Assembly (NCBI RefSeq): GCF_008329605.1
Contig: NZ_NPKO01000001.1
Span: 620,001-684,000, forward strand
Reading direction: 5' to 3'
DNA length: 64,000 nucleotides
From: Mycolicibacterium sp. P9-64
GTDB lineage: Bacteria > Actinomycetota > Actinomycetes > Mycobacteriales > Mycobacteriaceae
Of the stretch, positions 1 through 8,858 are shown one piece after another. The position numbers were made by a program, and so were the translations under genes. Position 1 is the first letter of the stretch; every line of letters begins with the position of its first letter. A model generated the notes under the pieces. It ran no database searches. It saw only the letters and a list, made by a program, of their open reading frames with translations, and was not told the DNA's origin.

Positions 1-436
1 GCGCGTCGAGCTCGTCGGGTTCGTCGGTGTCACGGAGGACGTCGGGTTCGGGTCGGTCCTCGTCGAGTGCAGTAGCCGACAGCTTGGAGACGCGGGCGTC
101 CTCGGCGTCGTTGGCGACCTCCTCGGCCCTCGACAACCGATACGACCGGTAGGTCAGGGCGAGCACGAACGCGGCGATGCCCATCGAGATGACGATCGCG
201 GTCAGGATCATGCCCTGCGCGAGCGGGTCGGCGGTGACCGTCTCGCCGCCGCTGGTCCTACCGCGGATCGGCGGATTGCCCGCAGGACCGCCGACCATCA
301 GGATCAGCAGGTTGACCCCGTTGCCTGCGAGCAACAGCCCCAACAGCATTCGGGTGAGGTTGCGGTCGAGCAGCAAGTACACGCCAGCGCTGATGAGGCC
401 GCCGATCAGGACGAGGGGAACCACATAGGTCGTCAT
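1..436 (-). CDS. mnhC: Na+/H+ antiporter subunit C (MnhC/MrpC), 3' end outside window
   Basis: Reverse-strand frame from an ATG at 434-436 running off the left edge. The visible ~145 residues give three hydrophobic helices: one at the very N-terminus (MTTYVVPLVLIGGLISAGVY), one around LLGLLLAGNGVNLLIL, and one around GMILTAIVISMGIAAFVLAL. This is the NuoK-like fold of MnhC/MrpC, a membrane subunit of the multisubunit Na+/H+ antiporter. The tail becomes acidic and hydrophilic, as in longer actinobacterial MnhC. Its ATG overlaps the stop of mnhA (ATGA), so the two are translationally coupled. The C-terminus and later mnh genes lie beyond the window. Confidence 0.85.
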   Translation of the reverse strand, partial: MTTYVVPLVLIGGLISAGVYLLLDRNLTRMLLGLLLAGNGVNLLILMVGGPAGNPPIRGRTSGGETVTADPLAQGMILTAIVISMGIAAFVLALTYRSYRLSRAEEVANDAEDARVSKLSATALDEDRPEPDVLRDTDEPDELDA

Positions 437-3366
437 CGGGCCCCCGGTGACAGCTGAGCCATCTCGACGTCGACGCGTGCACCGAGGCTGCGCAGCACGT
501 CGAGGACCAAGCCGACCACGATGAGGTAGACGCCGAGATCGAAGAACAGTGCGGTGACGAGCTTGACGTGCCCAAGCACGGGGAGGTCGACCTGCAACAC
601 GGCGGACGACAACACGGGTGCGCCGAGCAGCAGCGACGTCACGGCCGTGCCCGCCGACAGAATCAGACCCGCGCCGAGCACCTTGCCGGCGTCGAGGGGA
701 AGCGCCTCGCCGAGTTCGTAACGTCCGCCCGCCAGGTAACGCAGCACCAGCGCGAGCCCTGCGGTCAGGCCGCCTGCGAAGCCGCCGCCCGGAGTGTTGT
801 GGCCGGCGAAGAAGAAGTAGAAGGACAGCACCATGATGAGCGGGAAGATGAGGCGGGTCGCGACCTCGAGCACCAGCGAGCGGTACCGGGGATCGCGAAG
901 CTCGCTGCCGCGCAGCCAGGTGATGTCGCCGACGGCGGGGCTGGTCGGCAGTGCGGGAATCCGGCTCCGGTGGGCAGTCCGCGCAGGCGCGGCTCCAGCG
1001 AAGCGACCCGGGGGTTGATCGACGTCGGGCTGCCCGGCATCGGCGACGCGCGGTGCCGAGCCAAACCGCCTGTGCCGGAACACCATCGACGCCACGCCGG
1101 TTGCGGCGACCAGGAGCACCGAGATCTCACCCATGGTGTCCCATGCGCGGATGTCGACAAGAAGGACATTGACGGTGTTCGAGCCGTGCCCGCGGTAGTA
1201 CGCCGCGTCCGGGAGCAGTTCGGCGATGGGCTTCGCGGTGCGTGCGGCCATTGCGAACGCGGCGAGCGTCGTGACGCTGGCGCCGACCGCCACCGCCAAC
1301 ACGGCGCGCGGTAGCCGGTGGCGACGCATTCTGGTCGCATCCGCTTCGGCGGGCAGCGTGCGAAGCACCAGCACGAAGATCACCAATGTCAGTGTCTCGA
1401 CCAGGAATTGGGTGAGCGCCAGGTCGGGCGCGCCGTGGAAGATGAAGATGACGCCGCAGCCGTAGCCAGTGACGCCGACCAGCAACACCGCGGCCAGCCG
1501 GTTGCGCAGCACGGTCGCGCTCAGTGCGGCGGCGAGGATGATCAATCCCACGATGACCTGCAGAGGCGACTCCCATAGTCGCAGCTCCGGCCGATCACGC
1601 GCGCCGAACGCCAGCATCGCCACGGGCACCAGAACCAGTGTCGAGAGGATGACCGTCTGCGTCGCCGGTATCGACCCGCGCTGCGTCACCGCGGTGAGCC
1701 GCACCGCGAAGACGTCGGCGCCGCGGATCACCGCGTCGTAGATCCGGTCGGCATTGCCGAGCGGCACGTAGTCCACCCGGGCGCGGCGCAGCCGTTTGCG
1801 TGCGAAGAACGCCGTGGTGCCCGCGGCGAGCACCAGGATCGACAGCAGCAGCGGCAAGTTCACCCCGTGCCACAGCGCCAGCTGGTACTCCGCGCCGCCC
1901 TCCAGGGTGTCGGCGTAGTCGTCGAGCACGCGGTCGAGGCCCACCGGCCACACGCCGAACACCAGACCTGCGGCGGCCAGGATCGCCGGAGCGAGCAGGA
2001 ATGTGATTGGTGGACGGTGCATTTCGACGACCCGCTGGCTCGGCTCGGGCTGTCCCTTGCGGGCGAAGGCGCCGTAGATGAAGCGCAGGCTGTAGATCGT
2101 GGTGAAGACCGAGCCGAACACCACGCCGCCAAGCACGAACGGCGCGGCGGCCCCGAGGGACGCGCCGTCGGCCAAGGCGGTGAAGTCTGCTTCCTTCGCG
2201 ACGAACCCGAGGAACGGTGGCAGCGCGGCCATGCTGGCCGTCGCGGCGACGGCGACGACGAACAGTGGTTTGTACCGCTCGCCAAGCCACGCCAACCGGC
2301 GAATGTCGCGGGTGCCGGTGGCATGGTCGACGATGCCGACCACCATGAAGAGCGCGGCCTTGAACATGGCGTGCGCGCACAGCATCGCCAACCCGGCCAG
2401 CATCAGGTCGCCGCCGCCTGCGCCGACCATCAGGGTGATCAGCCCGAGTTGGCTGACCGTGCCGAACGCCAGGATCAGCTTGAGGTCGTACTCGCGCACA
2501 GCGCGCCAGCCGGCCAGCAGCATGGTCAGCAGGCCGAGCGTCACCACCATCGGCCGCCACGCCGGCGAGTCCGCGAACCCAGGTGTCATGCGGGCCACCA
2601 GGTAGACGCCCGCCTTCACCATGGCCGCCGCGTGCAGGTACGCGCTGACCGGGGTGGGGGCTGCCATCGCGCCGGGCAGCCAGAAGTGCAACGGCACGAT
2701 CGCCGACTTGCTCAGAGCGCCGATCAGCACCAGCGCCACACCGATCGCTACGGCCAACCCCGTAGGTGGCTTGGCGATCAGTTCCGACAGCAGGTAGGTG
2801 CCGCTCGTGGTGCCCAGGATGACGATGCCGACCAGCATCGCCAGCCCACCCGCGGTGGTGACCAGCAGCGCCTGGGTGGCGGCCCGCCTGCTGGTGGCGC
2901 GTTCGGCGTAGTGGCCGACCAGCAGGAACGACAGCACGGTGGTCAGTTCCCAGAACAGGTAGAGCAGCAGCATGTTGTCGCTGACCACGAGGCCGAACAT
3001 GGCGCCGGAGAAGGCGACCAGCTCGGCGGCGAAGCTGGGCAGGCGCTTCTCCGTGTGACCGTCGTGATGGTGGAAGTACTCGGCGCAGTAGAACAGCACC
3101 AGCGCGCCGATGCCGAGCACCAGCACGCTCATGATCGCGGCGAGCGCGTCGAACCGGAGCGTGATGTTCATCGACAGCTCGGGCACCCAGTCGACGTGGA
3201 TGGTCCCGTCGCCATCGATGTTCGAGCCAGGCCAGTTGAGGACGACCCAGACCAGCGAGCCGAGCGGGACCAGCGCCAGGGGATAGAACGCCTGCCGTCC
3301 CCAACGGTGCACGACCACCGGCGCAAGCACCGCTGCTGCGGCATGCGCAAGAAGAATGGCGAGCAT
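433..3366 (-). CDS. mnhA: Na+/H+ antiporter subunit A with fused MnhB-like C-terminus (MnhA/MrpA)
   Basis: About 977 residues, dominated by transmembrane helices. The N-terminal two thirds is the NuoL/ND5-like proton-translocating module (LFYCAEYFHHHDGH near residue 95, LLYLFWELTTVLSFLLVGHY near 140, LHFWLPGAMAAPTPVSAYLH near 235). The C-terminal quarter carries the MnhB-type signature GHNTPGGGFAGGL before further helices, so this is the fused A-B form common in actinobacteria. Mrp antiporters export Na+ at the cost of the proton gradient and support pH and salt tolerance. The ATG at 3366 is chosen over an upstream TTG at 3381 because CGGAG lies 4 nt before it. It is coupled to mnhC. Confidence 0.9.
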   Translation of the reverse strand: MLAILLAHAAAAVLAPVVVHRWGRQAFYPLALVPLGSLVWVVLNWPGSNIDGDGTIHVDWVPELSMNITLRFDALAAIMSVLVLGIGALVLFYCAEYFHHHDGHTEKRLPSFAAELVAFSGAMFGLVVSDNMLLLYLFWELTTVLSFLLVGHYAERATSRRAATQALLVTTAGGLAMLVGIVILGTTSGTYLLSELIAKPPTGLAVAIGVALVLIGALSKSAIVPLHFWLPGAMAAPTPVSAYLHAAAMVKAGVYLVARMTPGFADSPAWRPMVVTLGLLTMLLAGWRAVREYDLKLILAFGTVSQLGLITLMVGAGGGDLMLAGLAMLCAHAMFKAALFMVVGIVDHATGTRDIRRLAWLGERYKPLFVVAVAATASMAALPPFLGFVAKEADFTALADGASLGAAAPFVLGGVVFGSVFTTIYSLRFIYGAFARKGQPEPSQRVVEMHRPPITFLLAPAILAAAGLVFGVWPVGLDRVLDDYADTLEGGAEYQLALWHGVNLPLLLSILVLAAGTTAFFARKRLRRARVDYVPLGNADRIYDAVIRGADVFAVRLTAVTQRGSIPATQTVILSTLVLVPVAMLAFGARDRPELRLWESPLQVIVGLIILAAALSATVLRNRLAAVLLVGVTGYGCGVIFIFHGAPDLALTQFLVETLTLVIFVLVLRTLPAEADATRMRRHRLPRAVLAVAVGASVTTLAAFAMAARTAKPIAELLPDAAYYRGHGSNTVNVLLVDIRAWDTMGEISVLLVAATGVASMVFRHRRFGSAPRVADAGQPDVDQPPGRFAGAAPARTAHRSRIPALPTSPAVGDITWLRGSELRDPRYRSLVLEVATRLIFPLIMVLSFYFFFAGHNTPGGGFAGGLTAGLALVLRYLAGGRYELGEALPLDAGKVLGAGLILSAGTAVTSLLLGAPVLSSAVLQVDLPVLGHVKLVTALFFDLGVYLIVVGLVLDVLRSLGARVDVEMAQLSPGAR

Positions 3367-3441
3367 GGCACTCCGTATCAAGCGGGGTGTCAGCCGTCGT
3401 GTGTGGCTGGCTTTGTCTCAGGCCAGCTTACGGTCCGCCGA

Positions 3442-3531
3442 CTATGCGTCGTCGTCCAGTGACTGTCGGACGAGTTCGACGCGCGACGACAGCTCCAGTT
3501 TCGTGAAGCCCTTCTTCACGGGAACGGATCG
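3442..3531 (-). pseudogene. Orphan C-terminal tail of a LuxR-type HTH regulator
   Basis: Immediately after the TAG of the DUF1707 gene, and in the same frame, the reverse strand reads about 29 codons to a TAG at 3442-3444. They include FTKLELSSRVELVRQSL. This matches the last helix region of LuxR-family HTH domains, which usually read like 'KLGLSSRVELVR'. No upstream HTH half or receiver domain is present, so it looks like a remnant of a response regulator whose body was lost next to the DUF1707 gene. The match is by eye and short. Confidence 0.45.
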
Positions 3532-3960
3532 CTAAGCCCGCGTCGCGAGTTTGATCGGGATCGCGTGACCGAGCAGCCCGATGCCGGCGCCGAGGATGGG
3601 CCAGATCGGCCAGAAGTACCATGCGCCGACAGACAAGGCGACGGCCAGCCACACGGTCAGCACGATGACGACCATCGTCAGGTACCCGGCGAGGTGTAGC
3701 CGCACCGACATCCTGGCCGCCCGCTGGCGGGCGGCGCGCCTTCGGGGGTCGGCGCGGCGCAGGTACGCCCATGGCAGGTCGGCGACCAGTTCGTTCAGTT
3801 CGGCGTTGGTGTGCGCGGCGAACGTGGCCTGGACCCGGTGTTCGTACTCGGGTATGTCGAGGTAACCCTGCGAGAGCGCCTGGCCGAGGACGTTCGCGGT
3901 CTTCTCCCGATCACGGTCACCGGCGCGGATGACCATTGAGGCATGGCTGATGGTGGTCAT
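3532..3960 (-). CDS. DUF1707 domain membrane protein
   Basis: 142 residues. The first ~55 residues (RAGDRDREKTANVLGQALSQ, then EYEHRVQATFAAHTNAEL, LVADLP) are the DUF1707 domain typical of actinobacterial membrane and sensor-associated proteins. It is followed by a basic linker and two transmembrane helices. The ATG at 3960 is preferred over an upstream TTG because GGAG sits 6 nt upstream. Function is unknown; DUF1707 often occurs at the N-terminus of small membrane proteins or beside two-component genes. A LuxR-like tail follows its stop codon in frame, which suggests a former fusion or a lost neighbour. Confidence 0.8.
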   Translation of the reverse strand: MTTISHASMVIRAGDRDREKTANVLGQALSQGYLDIPEYEHRVQATFAAHTNAELNELVADLPWAYLRRADPRRRAARQRAARMSVRLHLAGYLTMVVIVLTVWLAVALSVGAWYFWPIWPILGAGIGLLGHAIPIKLATRA

Positions 3961-4050
3961 GTCGGACTCCGATCTTGACGCTGCCAAGTTATGTGGTCCA
4001 ACTGTGACATGTCAGTACAGGAGTGTCAACGGCTCGGGTTGAATGAGGGC

Positions 4051-4500
4051 ATGTCGGATGAGAACAGGGTGGTCAGTGCAAGCCGCGACGTCGCCGCACC
4101 GGCCGACGCCATCTTCGAGCTGATTGCCGATCCGTCCCAGCATCCGCGCTGGGACGGCAACGGCAATCTCACCGAGGCGCCTGCCGGTCAGCGCGTGCGG
4201 GCCGCGGGTGCGGTGTTCACGATGTCGATCACCACGGGTGCCATCCGGGACAACCACGTCGAGGAGTTCGACGAGGGACGACTCATCGCGTGGCGGCCGT
4301 CGGAACAGGGTGGGACGCCACCCGGGCACCTGTGGCGTTGGGAGTTGGAGCCGCTGGACGACGCGCACACCCGCGTCACCCACACCTATGACTGGACCCG
4401 GCTCGCCGACGAGAAGCGCTTGGTGCGTGCGCGTGCCACCACCGCGGACTGGTTGCAGGCGTCCGTGGACAGGCTCGCCGCGCTGGCGGAGCAGAGCTGA
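4051..4500 (+). CDS. SRPBCC (START-like) family protein
   Basis: 149 residues with the polyketide cyclase/dehydrase-like SRPBCC pattern: a strand containing VSASRDVAAPADAIFELIADP, a Pro-Arg-Trp turn (HPRWDGNG), and central strands ending in HLWRWELEPLDDAHTRVTHTYDW. Such proteins form a hydrophobic-cavity fold that binds lipids or small ligands; no catalytic role can be assigned. The start MSDENRV is chosen over a more upstream ATG in frame at 3991 because family homology begins there. It is divergent from the DUF1707 gene. Confidence 0.75.
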   Translation: MSDENRVVSASRDVAAPADAIFELIADPSQHPRWDGNGNLTEAPAGQRVRAAGAVFTMSITTGAIRDNHVEEFDEGRLIAWRPSEQGGTPPGHLWRWELEPLDDAHTRVTHTYDWTRLADEKRLVRARATTADWLQASVDRLAALAEQS

Positions 4501-4501
4501 C

Positions 4502-4588
4502 TCAGACCGCGATGACGTCGAGCGCGTCGGGGCTGCCTCGAAAATCGGCTTGGTTGCGGGTGACGACGAATTGTTCGCCCTCTTCGCC
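4502..4588 (-). pseudogene. C-terminal remnant of a PIN-domain (VapC-like) toxin
   Basis: The reverse frame ending at TGA 4502-4504 reads EQFVVTRNQADF followed by RGSPDALDVIAV. This is the C-terminal PIN motif of VapC ribonucleases ('..VVTRNxxDF..', containing one of the conserved acidic residues). The frame stays open further upstream, but there it is antisense to the start of the methyltransferase and has no PIN features. Neither the catalytic N-terminal half nor an antitoxin gene is present. I read it as a decayed VapC tail. Confidence 0.55.
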
Positions 4589-4697
4589 CCGTCGCATGAT
4601 CGCAATTGGTGGACCTTTGGCGGTGAAACCCCGTGTCATCACATAGCTGCGGGCGCATGCTCGGAGTTGGCGACGATCCCTGAGGGAAGGCGGCAGC

Positions 4698-5750
4698 ATG
4701 ACCATCGACGAAGGCAAGCTGAACGAGTTCATCGGCAAGGCCGTCGGTGATCTGGGGGCGGCGATGAGTGCCGCGCTGATTCTGGTGGGGGATCGGCTCG
4801 GCCTGTACCGAGAATTGGCCAAGTGTGCGGTCACGGCCGATGAACTGGCCAGGCGCACCGGCACCAACGAGCGGTACGTGCGCGAATGGCTCGGCAATCA
4901 GGGCGCCGGAGGGTACGTGCAGTACGACGCGTCATCCGGCGAGTGGTCGCTGAGCCCGGAGCAGGCGCTGTGCCTGGCCGACCCCAACGGTCCCGTCGAC
5001 ATGCCGGGTGCCTACAACATCGTCGAGGCGACGTTCCATGCCCTCGGTCGCACGCTGGAGAACTTCAAGTCCGGCGGCGGCATGGAGTGGGGCGAGCACC
5101 ACCCGTGTCTATTCGACGGCACCGAACGGTTCTTCCGCGCCGGCTACCACAGCAATCTGGTCGGCGCTTGGCTGCCGGCCCTCGACGGCGTCGTGGACAA
5201 GCTGGACAGCGGGGCCAAAGTCGCCGACGTCGGCTGCGGGCACGGCGCCAGCACCATCTTGATGGCGACGACCTATCCCAACTCCGAGTTCGTTGGGTAC
5301 GACTACCACCGAGAGTCGATCGACGTTGCCGCCGAGAAGGCCGCGGCGGCAGGTGCTTCCAATGCGCGATTCGAGGTCGCCGATGCAGTCGGCTACGAGG
5401 AGACGGGCTTCGACCTCATCGCGTTCTTCGACTGCCTGCACGACATGGGTGATCCGATCGGCGTGTCACGGCACGCGCGCCACGCCCTCAACCCCGACGG
5501 CACGGCGATGCTCGTCGAGCCGTTCGCCAACGACCGCGTGGAGGACAACCTCAACGCGGTGGGCCGGGTGATGTACGGCGCGTCCAGCCAGATCTGCGTG
5601 CCCGTCTCACTCGCACGCAAGGGTCCGGCGTTGGGCGCTCAGGCAGGCGAGGCGCGGCTACGCGAAATCGTGGTCGACGGAGGCGGTTTCACGCGTTTCC
5701 GGCGCGCTACCGAGACGCCGTTCAACCTGGTGCTCGAGGCCCGGCCTTGA
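4698..5750 (+). CDS. Class I SAM-dependent methyltransferase with N-terminal winged-helix domain
   Basis: 350 residues. The N-terminal ~90 residues resemble the dimerisation/winged-helix region of O-methyltransferase-like proteins (GDRLGLYRELAKCAVTADEL, then RYVREWLGNQ). The Rossmann SAM motif I is VADVGCGHGAS near residue 175, with the acidic loop FVGYDYHRESID after strand 2 and FDLIAFFDCLHDMGDP as motif IV-V. The substrate is unknown. A purine-rich stretch (gagggaaggcggc) precedes the ATG. It stands alone between a PIN remnant and the convergent AAA ATPase gene. Confidence 0.82.
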   Translation: MTIDEGKLNEFIGKAVGDLGAAMSAALILVGDRLGLYRELAKCAVTADELARRTGTNERYVREWLGNQGAGGYVQYDASSGEWSLSPEQALCLADPNGPVDMPGAYNIVEATFHALGRTLENFKSGGGMEWGEHHPCLFDGTERFFRAGYHSNLVGAWLPALDGVVDKLDSGAKVADVGCGHGASTILMATTYPNSEFVGYDYHRESIDVAAEKAAAAGASNARFEVADAVGYEETGFDLIAFFDCLHDMGDPIGVSRHARHALNPDGTAMLVEPFANDRVEDNLNAVGRVMYGASSQICVPVSLARKGPALGAQAGEARLREIVVDGGGFTRFRRATETPFNLVLEARP

Positions 5751-5781
5751 GTCGCGTCGAAGTCGCGCGTCATACCGAGAC

Positions 5782-8004
5782 CTAACGCCCGGCAGCGAAC
5801 GCGCGCAGTGACTCCACCTGGGCGGGGTCCAGTGAGGGACGCACTGTCGCCCTTGCCTTCTCGACGTCGGCGGCGGTGACGTCGGCCGTGTCGATCGACC
5901 GTCGCATCGCGGTGAGCGCGGACTCCCGAAGCAGTGCCACGCAGTCGGCGGCGCTGTAGCCGTCGAGCCCGTCGGCGAGTTCGTCGAGGTTTACCTCGGG
6001 ACTCAACGGGATCGACTTGCCAGAGGCGCGCAGGATGTCGCGGCGTGCCTGGGCATCCGGCGGCTCGACGAACACCAGCTTCTCCAGCCGGCCAGGCCGC
6101 AGCAGGGCGGGGTCGATCAGATCGGGCCGGTTCGTGGCGCCGAGTACCACGACATCGCGCAGCGGGTCGATGCCGTCGAGTTCGGTGAGCAGCGCGGCCA
6201 CTACCCGATCGGTGGCTCCTGAATCAACGCTCTGGCCACGCCTCGGTGCCAGCGCGTCGATCTCGTCGAGGAACACCAGCGACGGCGCGGAATCCCTCGC
6301 CCTCCTGAACAAGTCGCGGACGGCCTTCTCCGATGCACCGAGCCACTTGTCCATCAACTCGGCGCCCTTCACGGCGTGTACGGACAACCGCCCGCTGCTG
6401 GCCAGCGCACGCACCACGAACGTCTTGCCGCAACCGGGTGGGCCGTACAACAGAACTCCGCGCGGTGGGTCCACCCCGAGGCGGGCGAACGTATCCGGAT
6501 GCTGCAGGGGCCACAGCACCGCCTCGGTCAGGGCCTGCTTGGTCTCGACCATGTCGCCGACGTCGTCGAGCGTCACCGACCCGACGGCGACCTCCTCGGT
6601 TGCCGACCGGGACAACGGGCGGATCACCGAAAGAGCCCCGGTGAAGTCGTCCTGTGTCAACGCAGGCGGCTTGCCATCGCCGCTCGCGCGCGCTGCGGCT
6701 CGCAGTGCCGCCTCCCGTACCAGCGCGGCGAGATCGGCAACCACGAAACCCGGTGTCCGCTCGGCAATCTCGTCGAGCGCGAGAGCATCGGCTGGCACCC
6801 CGCGCAACAGCACCTCGAGCAGCGACTTGCGAGTGGCGCCGTCGGGCAGGCTCAGCCTCAGCTCGCGGTCGCACAGATCGGGTGCCCGCAGCCGGGCGTC
6901 CACGGCGTCCGGCACCGCCGACGTCGCGATGAATGCCACCCCCGAAGTGGCGACGGCGGAACGAAGCTCGGCGAGGATCAAGGTGGCGACGGGCTCTGGT
7001 TGCCGGTCATGGGTGTCCGGCAACAGCGCGTCGACGTCGGTGACGAGAAGCACTCCACCGCCGTTGCGCACCGTCGCGACCGCCGACGAAACGGCAGCCA
7101 GCCGGTCCTCTGCACGCAGTGCCCCTACCTCGGGGCCGTCCAACTCCAACAGGCGCCGCGGCGCACACACTGCGCGCACCAACGTGGCCTTGCCGACGCC
7201 TGCGGGTCCTGACACCAGAACACCGAGATTGGGCTTGGCCCCGAGGGTTTCGAGAAGAGTCGGCTCGTCGAGCGCGAGCTTGAGCCATTCGGTCAGCCGC
7301 GCCACCTGGTTGTGTGCGCCCCTGAGGTCGTCGACCGGGAGGGGCGCGCTGGCCGGCGTCAGGCTGGGAGTGACGGCCGTCAGCTGGCCGGTCGCGGACT
7401 GCGCCGCAAGATCGGCTCCGTCACCCCACGTGACGAGCGAATTCGGTTGCACGCTCACCGGACCGGCCGGATCGACCCCCGTCACGGTGAGCAGCTCGGA
7501 GGTCCACGTGATGCCGACCGACGTCGCGAGCGCCGTCGTGGCTTCCGACGTCGACGTCCCAGGCCCCAGGTCACGCGGCAGCAGCGACACGGTGTCGCCG
7601 ACCGTCATCACCTTGCCCAGCAGTGCAAGTCGCAGCGTGGCGGAGGATACCGACTGGGTGGCAAGCTTGGATCCCGAGAGCGTCACCGACGTCGCGCCGT
7701 GCACCGTCACCGGCGCCACGATCACCGTGGAGTTCTCCCGCAGCCCCGCATTGGACAGCGTGACGTCGTCGAGCAGGATCGTGCCTGGCGGCACACCGGG
7801 GGTGACGACGAGGCCGGCGACCGCCGCCGTCGTGCGCGCGCCCGTCAGCGATATCGCATCCCACTCCCGAATGCCCAGAGCGCCAAGGACTTCGCCGTGA
7901 AGGCGGACCACGCCGCGGCGAGAGTCCAAGGCCGACGTGTTGAGCCGTGCCGTCAGCCGGAGGTGGGTCAGCGGTGTCTCGTCTTGTTCTTGGTCGGTCG
8001 TCAC
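5782..8004 (-). CDS. CDC48/p97-like tandem AAA+ ATPase (Rv0435c family)
   Basis: 740 residues, close to the M. tuberculosis Rv0435c length. The N-terminal ~190 residues look like a Cdc48 N-domain. The first AAA module has Walker A GPAGVGKAT near residue 266, but its Walker B reads VLLVTDVDALL, lacking the usual catalytic Glu. The second module is canonical: GPPGCGKT near 521, LVFLDEIDAL near 576, then GATNRPDLIDPALLRPGRLEK. D2 is therefore probably the main ATPase. Role: protein remodelling or extraction; the substrate is unknown. The GTG start overlaps the stop of pssA (GTGA), so it is the last gene of the coupled psd-pssA operon. Confidence 0.88.
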   Translation of the reverse strand: MTTDQEQDETPLTHLRLTARLNTSALDSRRGVVRLHGEVLGALGIREWDAISLTGARTTAAVAGLVVTPGVPPGTILLDDVTLSNAGLRENSTVIVAPVTVHGATSVTLSGSKLATQSVSSATLRLALLGKVMTVGDTVSLLPRDLGPGTSTSEATTALATSVGITWTSELLTVTGVDPAGPVSVQPNSLVTWGDGADLAAQSATGQLTAVTPSLTPASAPLPVDDLRGAHNQVARLTEWLKLALDEPTLLETLGAKPNLGVLVSGPAGVGKATLVRAVCAPRRLLELDGPEVGALRAEDRLAAVSSAVATVRNGGGVLLVTDVDALLPDTHDRQPEPVATLILAELRSAVATSGVAFIATSAVPDAVDARLRAPDLCDRELRLSLPDGATRKSLLEVLLRGVPADALALDEIAERTPGFVVADLAALVREAALRAAARASGDGKPPALTQDDFTGALSVIRPLSRSATEEVAVGSVTLDDVGDMVETKQALTEAVLWPLQHPDTFARLGVDPPRGVLLYGPPGCGKTFVVRALASSGRLSVHAVKGAELMDKWLGASEKAVRDLFRRARDSAPSLVFLDEIDALAPRRGQSVDSGATDRVVAALLTELDGIDPLRDVVVLGATNRPDLIDPALLRPGRLEKLVFVEPPDAQARRDILRASGKSIPLSPEVNLDELADGLDGYSAADCVALLRESALTAMRRSIDTADVTAADVEKARATVRPSLDPAQVESLRAFAAGR

Positions 8005-8858
8005 TGCCCCGAGCCCGGTCTGCGCAGACCCAGCCGCGCCATGGAACGGCGATAGGGCGCGGCACGGCGCGCCTCGCGGCGCACCGCACGCCGCTGCCGC
8101 GGTTCGACGTCCCACGCCTCGGGGCGCGCTGCCACCCAACGCTGGCTGCGGATGGTGAAGGGGATGATGCACAGGTACCCGGCGATGATCAGCAGCACCA
8201 GGATGTACGGGAACAGCAGGAGTCCGGCGGCAGCCGCCGCGACGAGGATCAGCAGGATGGGTGCGGCGTTGGGCGGCACCGAGATCGCCTTCAGCGCCAG
8301 GGTGGGCACCCGGCTGACGAGAAGCGCGGCGTTGCACGCCAGCCACGCGCAGACGAACCAGTGCGACGTCCACCAACCGTGGCCGAACTGCATCATGGCG
8401 ACCAGCGGACCGATCGAACCGACCGCGCCGCAGGGGGCGGGCATGCCGGTGAAGAACTCGCGGGTGTACGCGGGTTTGGAGTTGTCGTCGAGGAGCGCGT
8501 TGAAGCGCGCCAGCCGCAGTACGACGCACACCGCGTACAGCAGCACGAAGATCCAGCCGACCTGTGAGCCCTGCAGCATCGTCAGGTAGATCACCAGGGC
8601 AGGCGCGACACCGAAGTTGACCGCGTCGGCGAGCGAGTCGATCTCGGCGCCCATTCGGGACTGGGCGTTCAGCGCGCGAGCGATGCCCCCGTCGATCCCG
8701 TCGAGGATGGCGGCCGCACCGATCAGGGCCAGCGAGATCCACGGCTTCTCGTCGAGCGCGAACTTGATCGACGTCAGCCCGGCGCAGATCGCCAGCACCG
8801 TCGTCGCGCTTGGCAGAATCCGTAGCCCGCGCGGGCGTTTTCGGGCGTCGGAGCTCAC
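8001..8858 (-). CDS. pssA: CDP-diacylglycerol-serine O-phosphatidyltransferase
   Basis: 285 residues. The CDP-alcohol phosphatidyltransferase signature is clear at residues ~53-78: [11 protein letters not shown], a short spacer, then GAEIDSLAD, matching DGxxAR(x)8G(x)3D(x)3D. Several transmembrane helices follow, and the C-terminal ~45 residues are Arg-rich. The enzyme makes phosphatidylserine from CDP-DAG and serine in the membrane; psd then decarboxylates it to phosphatidylethanolamine. It lies directly after psd with an ATGA overlap, as in M. tuberculosis (Rv0437c-Rv0436c). Confidence 0.93.
   Translation of the reverse strand: MSSDARKRPRGLRILPSATTVLAICAGLTSIKFALDEKPWISLALIGAAAILDGIDGGIARALNAQSRMGAEIDSLADAVNFGVAPALVIYLTMLQGSQVGWIFVLLYAVCVVLRLARFNALLDDNSKPAYTREFFTGMPAPCGAVGSIGPLVAMMQFGHGWWTSHWFVCAWLACNAALLVSRVPTLALKAISVPPNAAPILLILVAAAAAGLLLFPYILVLLIIAGYLCIIPFTIRSQRWVAARPEAWDVEPRQRRAVRREARRAAPYRRSMARLGLRRPGSGQ

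Noticed and set aside
1867..3462. 531-residue open frame on the plus strand inside mnhA
   Set aside because: Antisense to the intact antiporter gene; composition (His/Arg/Gln-rich) and lack of domains show it is a high-GC shadow.
6017..7900. 627-residue open frame antisense to the AAA ATPase
   Set aside because: Ser/Arg/Thr-rich shadow frame with no domain signal, opposite a gene with clear Walker motifs.
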